64,000 nucleotides of DNA, taken from the NCBI RefSeq assembly GCF_000404225.1, contig NC_021353.1, positions 1,426,001 through 1,490,000 on the forward strand. Reading direction: 5' to 3'. This DNA is from Candidatus Methanomassiliicoccus intestinalis Issoire-Mx1 (lineage in GTDB: Archaea; Thermoplasmatota; Thermoplasmata; Methanomassiliicoccales; Methanomassiliicoccaceae). Every line of letters starts with the position of its first letter. Position 1 is the stretch's first letter. The position numbers and the translations under genes were made by a program. Of this stretch, positions 1 to 8,155 are shown piece by piece. Under the pieces are notes generated by a model that was given only the letters and a program-made list of their open reading frames with translations, ran no database searches and was not told where the DNA came from.

Positions 1-1
1 T

Positions 2-415
2 CTATGGTTAGATGCTCTGGAAGGAAAATACATTGATGAAGTGGGAACGATGAATATTGCATTCTTCAAAGATGATGTATTAATCACTCCACCGCTTGAG
101 GGTACAATCCTCCCTGGAGTTACACGCGATAGTGTAATCCAAATTGCAAAGAAAAAAGGCATAAAGGTTGAAGAAAGGAGAATTTCAATTGATGAAGTGA
201 TGGAGTCTGTCAAAGACGGAAGCATGACTGAAATCTTTGGAACCGGAACAGCCGCTGTCATCTCGCCTGTTGGAGAGGTGTATCACAATGGGGAAAGTGT
301 AACAGTTAATAATTTCAAAACAGGACCCATTGCAAAAATGTTCTATGATGAGATAACCGGAATCCAGTACGGTGAGAAAGAAGATACATTTGGCTGGATA
401 ACAAAGATTCAATAA
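2..415 (+). CDS. ilvE: Branched-chain amino acid aminotransferase, C-terminal part (5' end outside window)
   Basis: The reading frame is open from the window edge and ends with TAA. About 137 residues are visible, beginning LWLDALEGKYIDEVGTMN, the conserved block of the long branched-chain aminotransferase type (PLP enzyme, fold type IV). Further conserved blocks are TPPLEGTILPGVTRDS and the terminal GPIAKMFYDEITGIQYGE. The family interconverts valine, leucine and isoleucine with their 2-oxo acids, using 2-oxoglutarate/glutamate, in the cytoplasm. The N-terminal half with the PLP lysine is not in the window. An ilvD gene for the same pathway lies at 34.9-36.6 kb, unlinked. Confidence 0.9.
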   Translation, partial: LWLDALEGKYIDEVGTMNIAFFKDDVLITPPLEGTILPGVTRDSVIQIAKKKGIKVEERRISIDEVMESVKDGSMTEIFGTGTAAVISPVGEVYHNGESVTVNNFKTGPIAKMFYDEITGIQYGEKEDTFGWITKIQ

Positions 416-462
416 AGCCACGAGGGCGAGAGTTGAAATAACCTTTGATGTATGAGATTCTC

Positions 463-1497
463 ATGCGCGTTCTCAATCAAGAAGAACAAACAGGAGAGAT
501 CAAAGTTCTTATTGAGACTCTCGACGACCTGTGGCATTTATACAATATTATCAACCCTGGAGATATTGTAATAGCTGTCACATTCAGACGGGATGAAGTA
601 AAGGCAGATAAGATCCGTGCAGAACGTGCAGAAAAGAAGAGAATGGTTTTAGGAATCAGGGTTGAGAAAATAGAGTTTCATGATTCTGAATCAAGACTCC
701 GCATATTAGGTGTGATCGAAGAGGGACCGCAGGATATAGGTGCCCATCACACACTGATATTGAGTGAAAGAGAAAATCTTACAATCAGAAAAGAAGAGTG
801 GAGCAAAGTAGCTTTAGAACGGATTGCAAGAGCAGTTGATGATTCCAAAAAGCCAAAGATATTGTTCATAGCCATCGAGACTGATGAGGCGTATTTGGCA
901 GCGTCCAGGCAGTTTGGAATTCAGGAAATTGCAACAATAAATGCATCTTCATCTGGAAAAATGTATGATCAGAAAGAATCCGGAGACTTTTACGGAGAAG
1001 TGCTGGAAAAAATAAAAATGAGCTATGAACCAGGAACTCCAATTGTTATACTCGGCCCGGGATTCGCCAAAGAGACTTTAATGTCTCTGGGGAAATCAAA
1101 AGAACCAGAGATCTTCGCAAATTCATACATATATCATACAGGGCAGGCAGGTACAGCTGGTATCCAGGAGCTTATGAAGTCCGGAATGGGGGCAGAGGTC
1201 ATAAAGGATTCCAGAATCTCCATGGAGACTAAGCTCGTAGAAGAAGCATTAGAAAGAATAGCCAAAGACAACCTAATCTCATATGGTCCATTGGACGTTA
1301 AACACGCTGCGGATATGAGCGCCATCGACACGTTATTAGTTCTTGATTCAGAGATAAGAAAAAACAACGTGGAATCGATTATGAATCAGGTTGAAGAGGC
1401 CCGAGGAAAGGTAGTGGTTATAAGTGAAAATTTTGAAGCTGGAAAAAAGCTTGAATCCATCGGAGGGATTGCTGCTCTTTTACGCTTCAGCATTTAA
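463..1497 (+). CDS. pelA: Pelota / Dom34 mRNA surveillance protein
   Basis: This is the archaeal Pelota protein, an eRF1 paralogue that works with aEF1A (Hbs1 role) to rescue stalled ribosomes. The N-terminal Sm-like domain carries the hallmark ETLDDLWHLYNIINPGD, followed by the eRF1-like central and C-terminal domains; as expected for Pelota there is no GGQ motif. Length (about 345 residues) is normal. The frame also offers TTG at 445 and ATG at 448; I chose ATG 463 because the protein then begins MRVLNQEEQ, matching the usual MRIL-type start of the family. No strong ribosome site decides between them. It follows ilvE by about 50 bp and ends 2 bp from the convergent AbrB-PhoU gene. Confidence 0.93.
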   Translation: MRVLNQEEQTGEIKVLIETLDDLWHLYNIINPGDIVIAVTFRRDEVKADKIRAERAEKKRMVLGIRVEKIEFHDSESRLRILGVIEEGPQDIGAHHTLILSERENLTIRKEEWSKVALERIARAVDDSKKPKILFIAIETDEAYLAASRQFGIQEIATINASSSGKMYDQKESGDFYGEVLEKIKMSYEPGTPIVILGPGFAKETLMSLGKSKEPEIFANSYIYHTGQAGTAGIQELMKSGMGAEVIKDSRISMETKLVEEALERIAKDNLISYGPLDVKHAADMSAIDTLLVLDSEIRKNNVESIMNQVEEARGKVVVISENFEAGKKLESIGGIAALLRFSI

Positions 1498-1499
1498 AC

Positions 1500-2522
1500 T
1501 TAGTTGGCATTTGAAGTATCAACTGATCTCATGGCATCGTTGATTGCAAGCTCTGCGATATCTGCTGAATACATTGCAACTCGACTTACTGAGTCCAATA
1601 TTGACATTACTTCAGCAGTAAAATCATTTTGACTGGAGTATGAGGTTTCCTTTATTCTCTCAGACAGCTCGTCAGCAGAGTCTATGACTTTATTTGCCTT
1701 ATTAACATCTCTAGAGAAAAATGACTCTGTAGCCAGTGATAATATGTTTATGCTTTCTTCGCTGAATTTAATAATCGTATCCATCTCATCCTGCGATGAT
1801 TTTTGAGATTTTCTCTCAAGTACATGTTTTGCAATTTTTTCTGCATGGTCGCCTATGCGTTCAATAGCTCTTGCAACAAGCATTAAGCTCATAGAATCAT
1901 AGATGTTGGTGCCTACAATCTCAGCAAGTTTACGGTCTTTTTGGATCAGATTGAACTGTTTCACAGTCATCCAATACAACCTGTCAATATCCTGATCCCT
2001 ATCAATCACGTCTTCTGCAAGAGCAGAATCCAATGAAACATAGGATGTTATTGCATCCTTGTACATGGAGCCCACGAGAAGATGCATCCTTCGTACGCAT
2101 TTTTTCTGTGGCAGTTCTACAGGATCCGATAGATCGTGCAGGGTGATCGAATTACTGGTTTCTTCTATAACTTCAGGTCCTATAACCAGTCTTGAGAATG
2201 CCTTAATAACATGTTTCATCTCCAAATCGATTCTCTCTTTGGACTTTACCTCGATTATATCAAAGCCTGCGAGATATGCCCCGATGAGCTTGCGGCCCAA
2301 GTGCTCTGCTTCGCCTTCATCCACTTCGATGATACTCTTGGCTGGCGTAGATTTTTTTCTCTCGCCGGCATCTATGCATAGTGTACCATCATCCGTTATA
2401 CACATATTCACCCTGTCGCCTGCTTTAATGTTATTAGAATCTATCCAGCTTTTAGGAAGGGACACAGTAATTGTTGATGTACCTGTTTTTTGCACTTTTC
2501 TAGATTCAGTATTGTTTGGCAT
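1500..2522 (-). CDS. AbrB/SpoVT-domain PhoU-like phosphate uptake regulator
   Basis: A protein of about 340 residues. Residues 10-45 (KTGTSTITVSLPKSW, then GDRVNM) form a swapped-hairpin AbrB/SpoVT DNA-binding domain. The rest is two PhoU-type helical repeats; ARAIERIGDHAEKIAKH is the typical PhoU metal-site block. This architecture is common in archaea next to pst genes and is taken to control phosphate transport. The frame is open to 2606, but ATG 2522 places the AbrB domain at the N-terminus as in homologues. It is divergent from pstS, so the shared 196-bp region probably holds its own and the pst operator (see 2654-2672). Confidence 0.9.
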   Translation of the reverse strand: MPNNTESRKVQKTGTSTITVSLPKSWIDSNNIKAGDRVNMCITDDGTLCIDAGERKKSTPAKSIIEVDEGEAEHLGRKLIGAYLAGFDIIEVKSKERIDLEMKHVIKAFSRLVIGPEVIEETSNSITLHDLSDPVELPQKKCVRRMHLLVGSMYKDAITSYVSLDSALAEDVIDRDQDIDRLYWMTVKQFNLIQKDRKLAEIVGTNIYDSMSLMLVARAIERIGDHAEKIAKHVLERKSQKSSQDEMDTIIKFSEESINILSLATESFFSRDVNKANKVIDSADELSERIKETSYSSQNDFTAEVMSILDSVSRVAMYSADIAELAINDAMRSVDTSNAN

Positions 2523-2653
2523 AGAACTACCTAGATATGTAAAAGTACGATGCAATATATTCTTTTCGACTAAATATGATTTACATACAATTGGATATAC
2601 ATACAATATAGTTTAACAATATAACAAGTGTATTATGTAAAAAATAATTACAG

Positions 2654-2672
2654 TATATAGGTAATCTATATA
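2654..2672. promoter_or_regulatory. Inverted repeat in the divergent phoU-like/pst promoter region
   Basis: TATATAG-gtaat-CTATATA is a perfect 7-bp inverted repeat midway between the AbrB-PhoU gene and pstS. The right arm with following bases (CTATATAAT) reads as a TATA box for pstS, with a start expected near 2697, about 22 bp before ATG 2719. The left arm gives a TATA-like sequence on the other strand. It may be a two-way promoter and/or the site for the AbrB-domain regulator. AT-rich context makes chance symmetry possible. Confidence 0.4.
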
Positions 2673-2718
2673 ATTTGAAATTTAATTTAAGATTTATAAC
2701 CCGTTTGGATGTGAATAA

Positions 2719-3663
2719 ATGGGCAACAAGCTAGTAGCTGGAGGATTTGCAGTACTTCTCGTAATCTCTGCAGTATTAGCTATGTTCACTAGCATGAATT
2801 TTCCAGGTGTCGGTGTTTTAAGCGTTCAAAATGAAGAGAATATCAGCTATTCACCTTTAGAAAATCCAGAAGAGTATCCGATTACACGGCCTTTATACAT
2901 CTATACTGATGGAGTGCCGGCAGAAAACAGTTCTTTATACAGGTGGCTTGAATATATCTATTCAGATGATGGCCAGCGTTATGTTAAAAATGCAGGTTTT
3001 TATCCGGTTACTTCTGAAGTAAAGAACAAGATGGAGATTCAGCTGAATAGCGGCACAATCAACAATAATTATGGAAACGGCGAGATAACTCAAAGCGGGT
3101 CCACAACGCTAGGTGATTTGGCAACGTTGTGGGCAAATGATTTTCAAGAAAAATACGGCATTAAGGTATTACTCAATACTCCTGGATCTGGAACAGGAAT
3201 AACTAACTTGATAAATGGCTTTGTAGATGCCGCACAATCATCCAGAGATATAAAGGAGATCGAGTTGGAAAGTGCAAAAAGCAATAATGTGAACATTATT
3301 GAATGGATAGTGGCATACGATGCTTTGGCAATAGTTGTTCATAAGGACAATCCAGTGACGAATATCACGCTTGAAGATTTGAAAGGTATATACAATGGGA
3401 CATATACAAACTGGAGCGAGCTGGGAGGATATGATTGTCCAATCGTACTGTATGGAAGAGACAGTGCATCGGGAAGTTATGATTACTTTAAAGAAGCGAT
3501 ATTGGATGGGGAAAGCTACAGTATCAAAATGCAACAATTTTCATCAAACGCACTTATTGTAGCTGAAGTGGAAAATAACCTGGGCGGAATTGGTTATGTG
3601 GGCGTAGGTTATGCAGAAGAATCACTAGCGGATGAATGGGTGGGAAAACAGAATGGAAATTAA
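2719..3663 (+). CDS. pstS: Phosphate ABC transporter substrate-binding protein, PstS family, domain order apparently permuted
   Basis: A 314-residue exported phosphate-binding protein with an N-terminal hydrophobic anchor (residues 5-25). Residues 125-300 follow the normal PstS order: QSGSTTL, GSGTGI (156-161), RD (175-176), TLEDLKGIYNGTYTNWSELGG, the phosphate-site GRDSASGSYDYF (246-257), and GGIGYVGVGY. The block that normally ends PstS (YPITRPLYIYTDG, then EYIYSDDGQRYV and AGFYPV) instead sits at residues 52-97, directly after the signal region, and the protein stops just after GIGYVGVGY. This looks like a circular permutation. ATG 2719 is preceded by GGATGTGA, one mismatch from GGAGGTGA. 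It is the first gene of the pst operon and overlaps pstC. Confidence 0.9.
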   Translation: MGNKLVAGGFAVLLVISAVLAMFTSMNFPGVGVLSVQNEENISYSPLENPEEYPITRPLYIYTDGVPAENSSLYRWLEYIYSDDGQRYVKNAGFYPVTSEVKNKMEIQLNSGTINNNYGNGEITQSGSTTLGDLATLWANDFQEKYGIKVLLNTPGSGTGITNLINGFVDAAQSSRDIKEIELESAKSNNVNIIEWIVAYDALAIVVHKDNPVTNITLEDLKGIYNGTYTNWSELGGYDCPIVLYGRDSASGSYDYFKEAILDGESYSIKMQQFSSNALIVAEVENNLGGIGYVGVGYAEESLADEWVGKQNGN

Positions 3664-4561
3664 GATATATAAACGAGAGAACCGAGTTCGCCGTTATGCA
3701 GAAAGTGGCATCACTGGAGTGCTAGGAGTATGTGGTATCTTTTCTGTTCTTATTCTTGCGCTTGTGTTTATATTTTTAATTACCAACTCGATTCCATTTT
3801 TTCAAAGTGTAGGCCTTACAAACTTCTTCACTGGTACACAGTGGGATCCGTTTGGCAGCGAAGCCATGTGGGGCGTGCTGCCGCTTCTTTCAGGCACGCT
3901 GCTTGTAAGTTTTGTAGGTGCGATAATTGCCATCCCGATAGGGCTTGGCTGTACAATATATCTGTCAGAACTGGCAGATTCTAAAATAAAAAAGATATTA
4001 AAACCGGCGATTGAAATATTAGCCGGCGTACCTTCTGTAATATATGGTTTGTTTGCGGCATTGGTTCTTTCCAACTGGATAATGGAGTTGTTTGATCCAT
4101 TATATAGATTAAATGCACTAAACGGTGCTATAATTCTAGCAATAATGATGATTCCCATTCAAGTTTCAATTTCTGAAGAAGCACTGAACGCTGTACCTAG
4201 AAACCTCAGAGAAGCATCCTACGCAATGGGAGCTACCAGATGGGAGACCATAAAAGGAGTGATCATTCCAGCAGCACTGCCAGGCATAATCGCCTCCATT
4301 GCTCTAGCAATCGGAAGAGCAGTTGGAGAAACAATGGCTGTGCTGATGGCTACAGGAAATGCATCGCAATTCTCATTTGACATTCTTACATCGGTGAGGA
4401 CAATGACTGCGGCACTTGCGATTGATGTTCCGGAAGCAGCCATTGGATCATTACAATATCAAGGACTATTTGCAGTTGGTCTGCTTCTGTTTATTATAAC
4501 ATTTGTGATTAATTTAATAGCAGATATGGTCCTTTCAAAATATCAGGAGACATATAAATGA
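3653..4561 (+). CDS. pstC: Phosphate ABC transporter permease PstC
   Basis: A membrane permease of about 302 residues with six predicted membrane segments. The cytoplasmic loop has the EAA-type motif (EASYAMGATRWETIKGVIIP). It pairs with PstA to form the membrane channel for phosphate delivered by PstS. ATG 3653 (MEIKIYKRE) is chosen over ATG 3632: it overlaps the pstS end by 11 bp and is preceded by GGGTGGGA. It overlaps pstA by ATGA. Confidence 0.93.
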   Translation: MEIKIYKRENRVRRYAESGITGVLGVCGIFSVLILALVFIFLITNSIPFFQSVGLTNFFTGTQWDPFGSEAMWGVLPLLSGTLLVSFVGAIIAIPIGLGCTIYLSELADSKIKKILKPAIEILAGVPSVIYGLFAALVLSNWIMELFDPLYRLNALNGAIILAIMMIPIQVSISEEALNAVPRNLREASYAMGATRWETIKGVIIPAALPGIIASIALAIGRAVGETMAVLMATGNASQFSFDILTSVRTMTAALAIDVPEAAIGSLQYQGLFAVGLLLFIITFVINLIADMVLSKYQETYK

Positions 4562-5421
4562 TGATGAGCCGCAAAAATAAAGAGCGCGTGTTCTTCTGGA
4601 TATTTAGAGGCTGTGCGGCGGCAGTCATTGCATTTTTAACAATCATCATAATGTTCGTAATTGTAAACGGTGCCGGTACGATAAGCTGGGATTTCTTGAC
4701 ACAGAATCCAATGCCAAATGATTCCGGAGCTTTAGTATCTGGTGGAATACTCAGCCCCATAATAGGGACTTTAATGCTGATGGGGCTTGTTTTGATAATT
4801 GCAATCCCCATTGGAGTTTTCGGAGCCGTGTTCTTGGTAGAATACTGCAGGCCGTATAAATGGTCCCGATATATATGGATGACAGTTAACAATCTGGCCG
4901 GAGTGCCATCAATAGTCTGGGCATTGCTGGGTGTTGGTATATTCGTATACTATTTAGCATTTGGATTAAGTTTGATTTCTGCTGCAATTACACTGAGTTT
5001 GATGATTCTTCCGATTGTAATGGTATCCACCAAAGAAGCCTTGGAGGCAATTCCCAGCTCAATATATGATGCATCCATAGGACTGGGAGCTACAAAATGG
5101 CAGACAATTCTGCATCATATTCTTCCATATTCCGCATCGGGAATAATTACAGGAATTATTTTATCACTATCCAGAGCCGGAGGAGAGACGGCTCCTCTGC
5201 TGCTTACGGGAGTTGCTATAAATGCAGCAATTCCTTTATCTATATTCGACCAGTTCCAGGCTCTACCATATTATATATACATGATGACTTCCGCATCAGA
5301 TAGAGCTAGTGCATACCCCATGGCATATGGGGCAGCACTTGTTCTGATTATAATCATGATGGTGATGAATCTAGCTGCTGCTACATTGCGTAGCAGGTAT
5401 CGTGAAAAATACAAGTGGTGA
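4558..5421 (+). CDS. pstA: Phosphate ABC transporter permease PstA
   Basis: A 287-residue permease of the binding-protein-dependent transport family, with about six hydrophobic segments and the EAA-like loop DASIGLGATKWQTILHHILP. It is the partner of PstC in the high-affinity phosphate transporter. Start ATG 4558 shares ATGA with the pstC stop; further ATG codons follow at 4561 and 4564, so the exact start is open by two residues. Its end overlaps the GTG start of pstB, indicating coupled translation. Confidence 0.93.
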   Translation: MMMSRKNKERVFFWIFRGCAAAVIAFLTIIIMFVIVNGAGTISWDFLTQNPMPNDSGALVSGGILSPIIGTLMLMGLVLIIAIPIGVFGAVFLVEYCRPYKWSRYIWMTVNNLAGVPSIVWALLGVGIFVYYLAFGLSLISAAITLSLMILPIVMVSTKEALEAIPSSIYDASIGLGATKWQTILHHILPYSASGIITGIILSLSRAGGETAPLLLTGVAINAAIPLSIFDQFQALPYYIYMMTSASDRASAYPMAYGAALVLIIIMMVMNLAAATLRSRYREKYKW

Positions 5422-6232
5422 TCAAATATCAAAAATAGAAGTAAAAGATCTGAATCTTTGGTTCGATACAAAACATGTGCTGAAAGATGTCAGTATCGAG
5501 ATATATGAAAAAGAAATCACTGCAATAATCGGACCATCTGGATGCGGAAAATCAACATTTCTCAGATGCCTCAATAGAATGAATGATCTCATACCATCTA
5601 CAAAAATAGAAGGCGAAATACTATTGGATGGCAAAAACGTCTTAGCAAATGATATTGATCCCGTAGACTTAAGAAAAGACGTCGGAATGGTATTTCAAAA
5701 ACCCAACCCATTTCCTAAAAGCATTTATGAGAATATAGTGTTCGCACCTAAAATACACGGTGTAGAGGAAGTTAAGAAAGATCCCAGAACCAACAAAGAG
5801 AAGATCGTACGCAGGAAACCAACAAAAGACGAATTAGACCAAATCGTTGAAAAATGTCTAAGACGCGCTGCCCTCTGGGACGAGGTTAAAGACAGACTAA
5901 ATAAGTCTGCGTATGATTTGTCTGGCGGCCAGCAACAGAGATTGTGCATAGCGAGAACAATGTCCATCGAGCCGGAAGTAATTTTATTTGATGAGCCTTG
6001 TTCAGCACTTGATCCAATAGCAACTGCAAAGATAGAGGATTTGTTAGTCGATCTGCGTAAAGATTATACCGTGGTTATTGTAACCCACAATATGCAGCAG
6101 GCTGCTAGAGTAGCTGACAGGACAGCATTTTTCTATATGGGCGACCTTGTCGAATACGGTCCAACTAAAAAATTATTTGAAAAACCAGAAAAAGAGCTCA
6201 CAGAGCAGTATTTGACGGGGAGAATGGGATAA
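5402..6232 (+). CDS. pstB: Phosphate ABC transporter ATP-binding protein PstB
   Basis: A 276-residue ABC ATPase. Walker A GPSGCGKST is at residues 44-52; the Q-loop lies in GMVFQKPNPFP; the signature is LSGGQQQR; Walker B is VILFDEPCSALDP; the switch histidine is in VIVTHNMQQ. FQKPNPFPKSIYENI is characteristic of PstB among ABC proteins. A basic stretch of about 20 residues (EVKKDPRTNKEKIVRRKPT) is inserted before the helical region relative to short bacterial PstB. The start is GTG 5402, inside pstA; no other start precedes the conserved sequence. It abuts phoU. Confidence 0.95.
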   Translation: MKNTSGDQISKIEVKDLNLWFDTKHVLKDVSIEIYEKEITAIIGPSGCGKSTFLRCLNRMNDLIPSTKIEGEILLDGKNVLANDIDPVDLRKDVGMVFQKPNPFPKSIYENIVFAPKIHGVEEVKKDPRTNKEKIVRRKPTKDELDQIVEKCLRRAALWDEVKDRLNKSAYDLSGGQQQRLCIARTMSIEPEVILFDEPCSALDPIATAKIEDLLVDLRKDYTVVIVTHNMQQAARVADRTAFFYMGDLVEYGPTKKLFEKPEKELTEQYLTGRMG

Positions 6233-6885
6233 TGGCTTCAAGAACTGTCTTTACACAGGAGATGAAAAATCTGGATCAAGAAATGATCCAGATGGGTGCT
6301 TTGGCAGAAACGATGATAAAAACTGGAACCAAGGCATTTGTAGAAGGGGATCCTCAGTATCTTGAAGAGATGAAAAATCTGGATTATGAGCTGCACGTAA
6401 TGGATCAGACGATTGAGAAACACTGTCTGGATATTATAGCTCTCCATCAGCCTTTAGCGGTGGATCTCAGAACAGTATCTTCGATATTAAAAATAATAAC
6501 GGATCTCAATAGAATAGGAAGGTATGGCAGAGATCTGGCAGAAACCGGAGACCCAGATAAGTCAAAAGATGTTCCACAAGCATTGATTACGATGATCGAT
6601 GAGGTTCTGCTGCTTGTGTCGGATGCGATTAGAAGTTTTGTAACCAGAGACATCGAACTAGCTAAAAGCATATCCTGCAGAGATGATACGATCGATGAAT
6701 TGTGGAAACTGACCTTAAAAGAGTCACTGGATTATATAAAAGAAAATCAAAAATGTAAAACTAGCGTTTCTGTTGGAGCTGAAGCCATATTAGCGTCACG
6801 ATACTTAGAGCGGATTGCAGATCATGCCTGCAATATTGGAGACAGGGTAGTTTTCATGATCTCTGGACAAAGACCAATGATCTGA
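6232..6885 (+). CDS. phoU: Phosphate transport system regulatory protein PhoU
   Basis: A 217-residue all-helical protein with two PhoU repeats. LHQPLAVDLRTVSSILKIITDLNRIGRYGRD and ASRYLERIADHACNIGDRVVFMISG are the two conserved blocks carrying the E/DxxxD metal-site pattern. PhoU damps Pst transport and signalling when phosphate is plentiful. The ATG shares one base with the pstB stop, closing the pst operon. Unlike the PhoU protein at 1.5-2.5 kb it has no AbrB domain, so the locus encodes two distinct PhoU proteins. Confidence 0.94.
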   Translation: MASRTVFTQEMKNLDQEMIQMGALAETMIKTGTKAFVEGDPQYLEEMKNLDYELHVMDQTIEKHCLDIIALHQPLAVDLRTVSSILKIITDLNRIGRYGRDLAETGDPDKSKDVPQALITMIDEVLLLVSDAIRSFVTRDIELAKSISCRDDTIDELWKLTLKESLDYIKENQKCKTSVSVGAEAILASRYLERIADHACNIGDRVVFMISGQRPMI

Positions 6886-6900
6886 TGCTTGAAACAAACA

Positions 6901-7077
6901 TCAATCATTACTATCTTTGTTCTCCTTTTGCTCCTCTTGTTCTTTTTCCATCATTTTCGAGATGCACCATACTACGCCATGAGACCTGCTAGCGAAATCG
7001 CGTTTTTCTACTTTTTCATCTAACCAATTTACTAGCTCCAATGGAAGTCTTGTTACAATAGGTTGAGATTTTGGCAA
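6901..7077 (-). CDS. Small ribbon-helix-helix (MetJ/Arc/CopG-type) protein
   Basis: A 58-codon frame starting with TTG at 7077 and ending TGA at 6901-6903. The product reads PKSQPIVTRLPLELVNWLDE followed by KVEKRDFASRSHGVVWCISK and a charged tail. PIVTRLP is the expected beta strand, PLELVNWLDEKV the first helix, and SRSHGVVWCISKMM the second helix of a ribbon-helix-helix DNA-binding fold. No ATG or GTG lies between the upstream stop and the TTG, and no strong ribosome site was seen. It lies convergent to phoU and fills a 386-bp gap. Such proteins are usually dimeric repressors; its target is unknown. The start is less certain than the frame. Confidence 0.65.
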   Translation of the reverse strand: MPKSQPIVTRLPLELVNWLDEKVEKRDFASRSHGVVWCISKMMEKEQEEQKENKDSND

Positions 7078-7271
7078 GGTATCATAAACTCTGAATAGGA
7101 ATTACATAAATAACTAATGTAATTTGTCGTATTACGGTGTAATATTTTGTAGTATGCATTTAAAAATCTAAGATCAGTTTTATAAAAAATGATGACTAAC
7201 TTCGGGGAACAAATGTCATTGCCGATATTGATCTAGGATATTTTTCATATAGAAAGAGGGATTCGAGTTAG

Positions 7272-8066
7272 ATGAGTGATCGCGTACAAATTGTAGAGTT
7301 TAATTCCGGAGACTGCGGAAAATTTGAAACTGATGAAAAGATCATCTGTGGCAGCCGGATTACTACATATCTATGCCCACAATGTAAAACTCCAATAGGT
7401 AAAAGTGGTTTGGCCGCCACTCGCGGTGAATGGATTTGTTTTCAGTGCGGCATCAGGGGAAAATATATTGATACAAACGAAAAAAGAGTGAAAATGTATC
7501 AAATAAAAGACGTTCCAAAAAAAATGAGAGTACTGGCAATAGATCTTCATGACAAATACACCTGGGCGGCATACCCTACAGAAGAAGATGAAAGGGTTAT
7601 GGTAAGAAACTGTCCATCCTGCGGATCAAAAGATGCTTTAAAATTCAGTTCAGACGCAGAATGTAAAACAGAATGTCCAAAATGTGGATTAGTCATGATA
7701 TTAAAAAAACCAAACGAAGATGAGCGCATAATCGGAAGAGTTGTGCTTGATCCAAAAAAAAACTACTATATAGATATACCAGTAAAAGCATTTTTTTCAG
7801 AAGATGTCGTTCCAACTGAGCGGGATGAACGTGGCAGAATAATGTGTCCGTGTTGCAATAATTCAATCGAGACTAATTCACCAATATTATATTCTGGGAA
7901 AATAGTAGAATGCAGCATTTGTGATGCGGCAGGTGTTATATTCAGCACCAATGAAAAAGAGTCCAATTCTTGGAAAATTACAATATTGAAACCCCCAAAA
8001 GTTTTTCAAAAAGAGCACAAAAACAACGCTTACTTTTCAGATATAGCAACTATAGGCCCTGAATAA
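7272..8066 (+). CDS. Zinc-ribbon protein of unknown function
   Basis: I do not recognise this 264-residue protein. It carries three evenly spaced four-cysteine zinc-ribbon modules: CPQC...CFQC (about residues 36-63), CPSC...CPKC (about 114-137) and CPCC...CSIC (about 193-223). Between them are charged beta-rich segments. There is no membrane segment and no enzyme motif. Several lysine-rich DNA runs and strong A-richness resemble neighbouring genes. It starts at ATG 7272, after a 190-bp AT-rich region, and ends 89 bp before the aro operon start, separated by that operon's own promoter. Repeated zinc ribbons suggest nucleic-acid or protein binding, but this is inference. Confidence 0.75.
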   Translation: MSDRVQIVEFNSGDCGKFETDEKIICGSRITTYLCPQCKTPIGKSGLAATRGEWICFQCGIRGKYIDTNEKRVKMYQIKDVPKKMRVLAIDLHDKYTWAAYPTEEDERVMVRNCPSCGSKDALKFSSDAECKTECPKCGLVMILKKPNEDERIIGRVVLDPKKNYYIDIPVKAFFSEDVVPTERDERGRIMCPCCNNSIETNSPILYSGKIVECSICDAAGVIFSTNEKESNSWKITILKPPKVFQKEHKNNAYFSDIATIGPE

Positions 8067-8117
8067 GCCTGATATGAGCTTAATTTTAATTGTTTATGAA
8101 GAAGTGATAGTAAAAGA

Positions 8118-8145
8118 TTATATACGTGCTAGAGTTTGTCTAGCA
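8118..8145 (+). promoter_or_regulatory. aro operon promoter with embedded palindrome
   Basis: The TATA box TTATATA (8118-8124) is followed at once by the perfect inverted repeat TGCTAGA-gtttg-TCTAGCA (8127-8145). Transcription should start about 25 bp after the TATA box, near 8147-8150, just before ATG 8156. The palindrome therefore occupies about -22 to -3, where a bound repressor would block polymerase. The regulator is not identified. Confidence 0.55.
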
Positions 8146-8155
8146 TGAGACTACT

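Noticed and set aside
2059..2616. A 185-codon plus-strand frame
   Set aside because: It is antisense to the AbrB-PhoU gene, whose family motifs are clear; no separate support.
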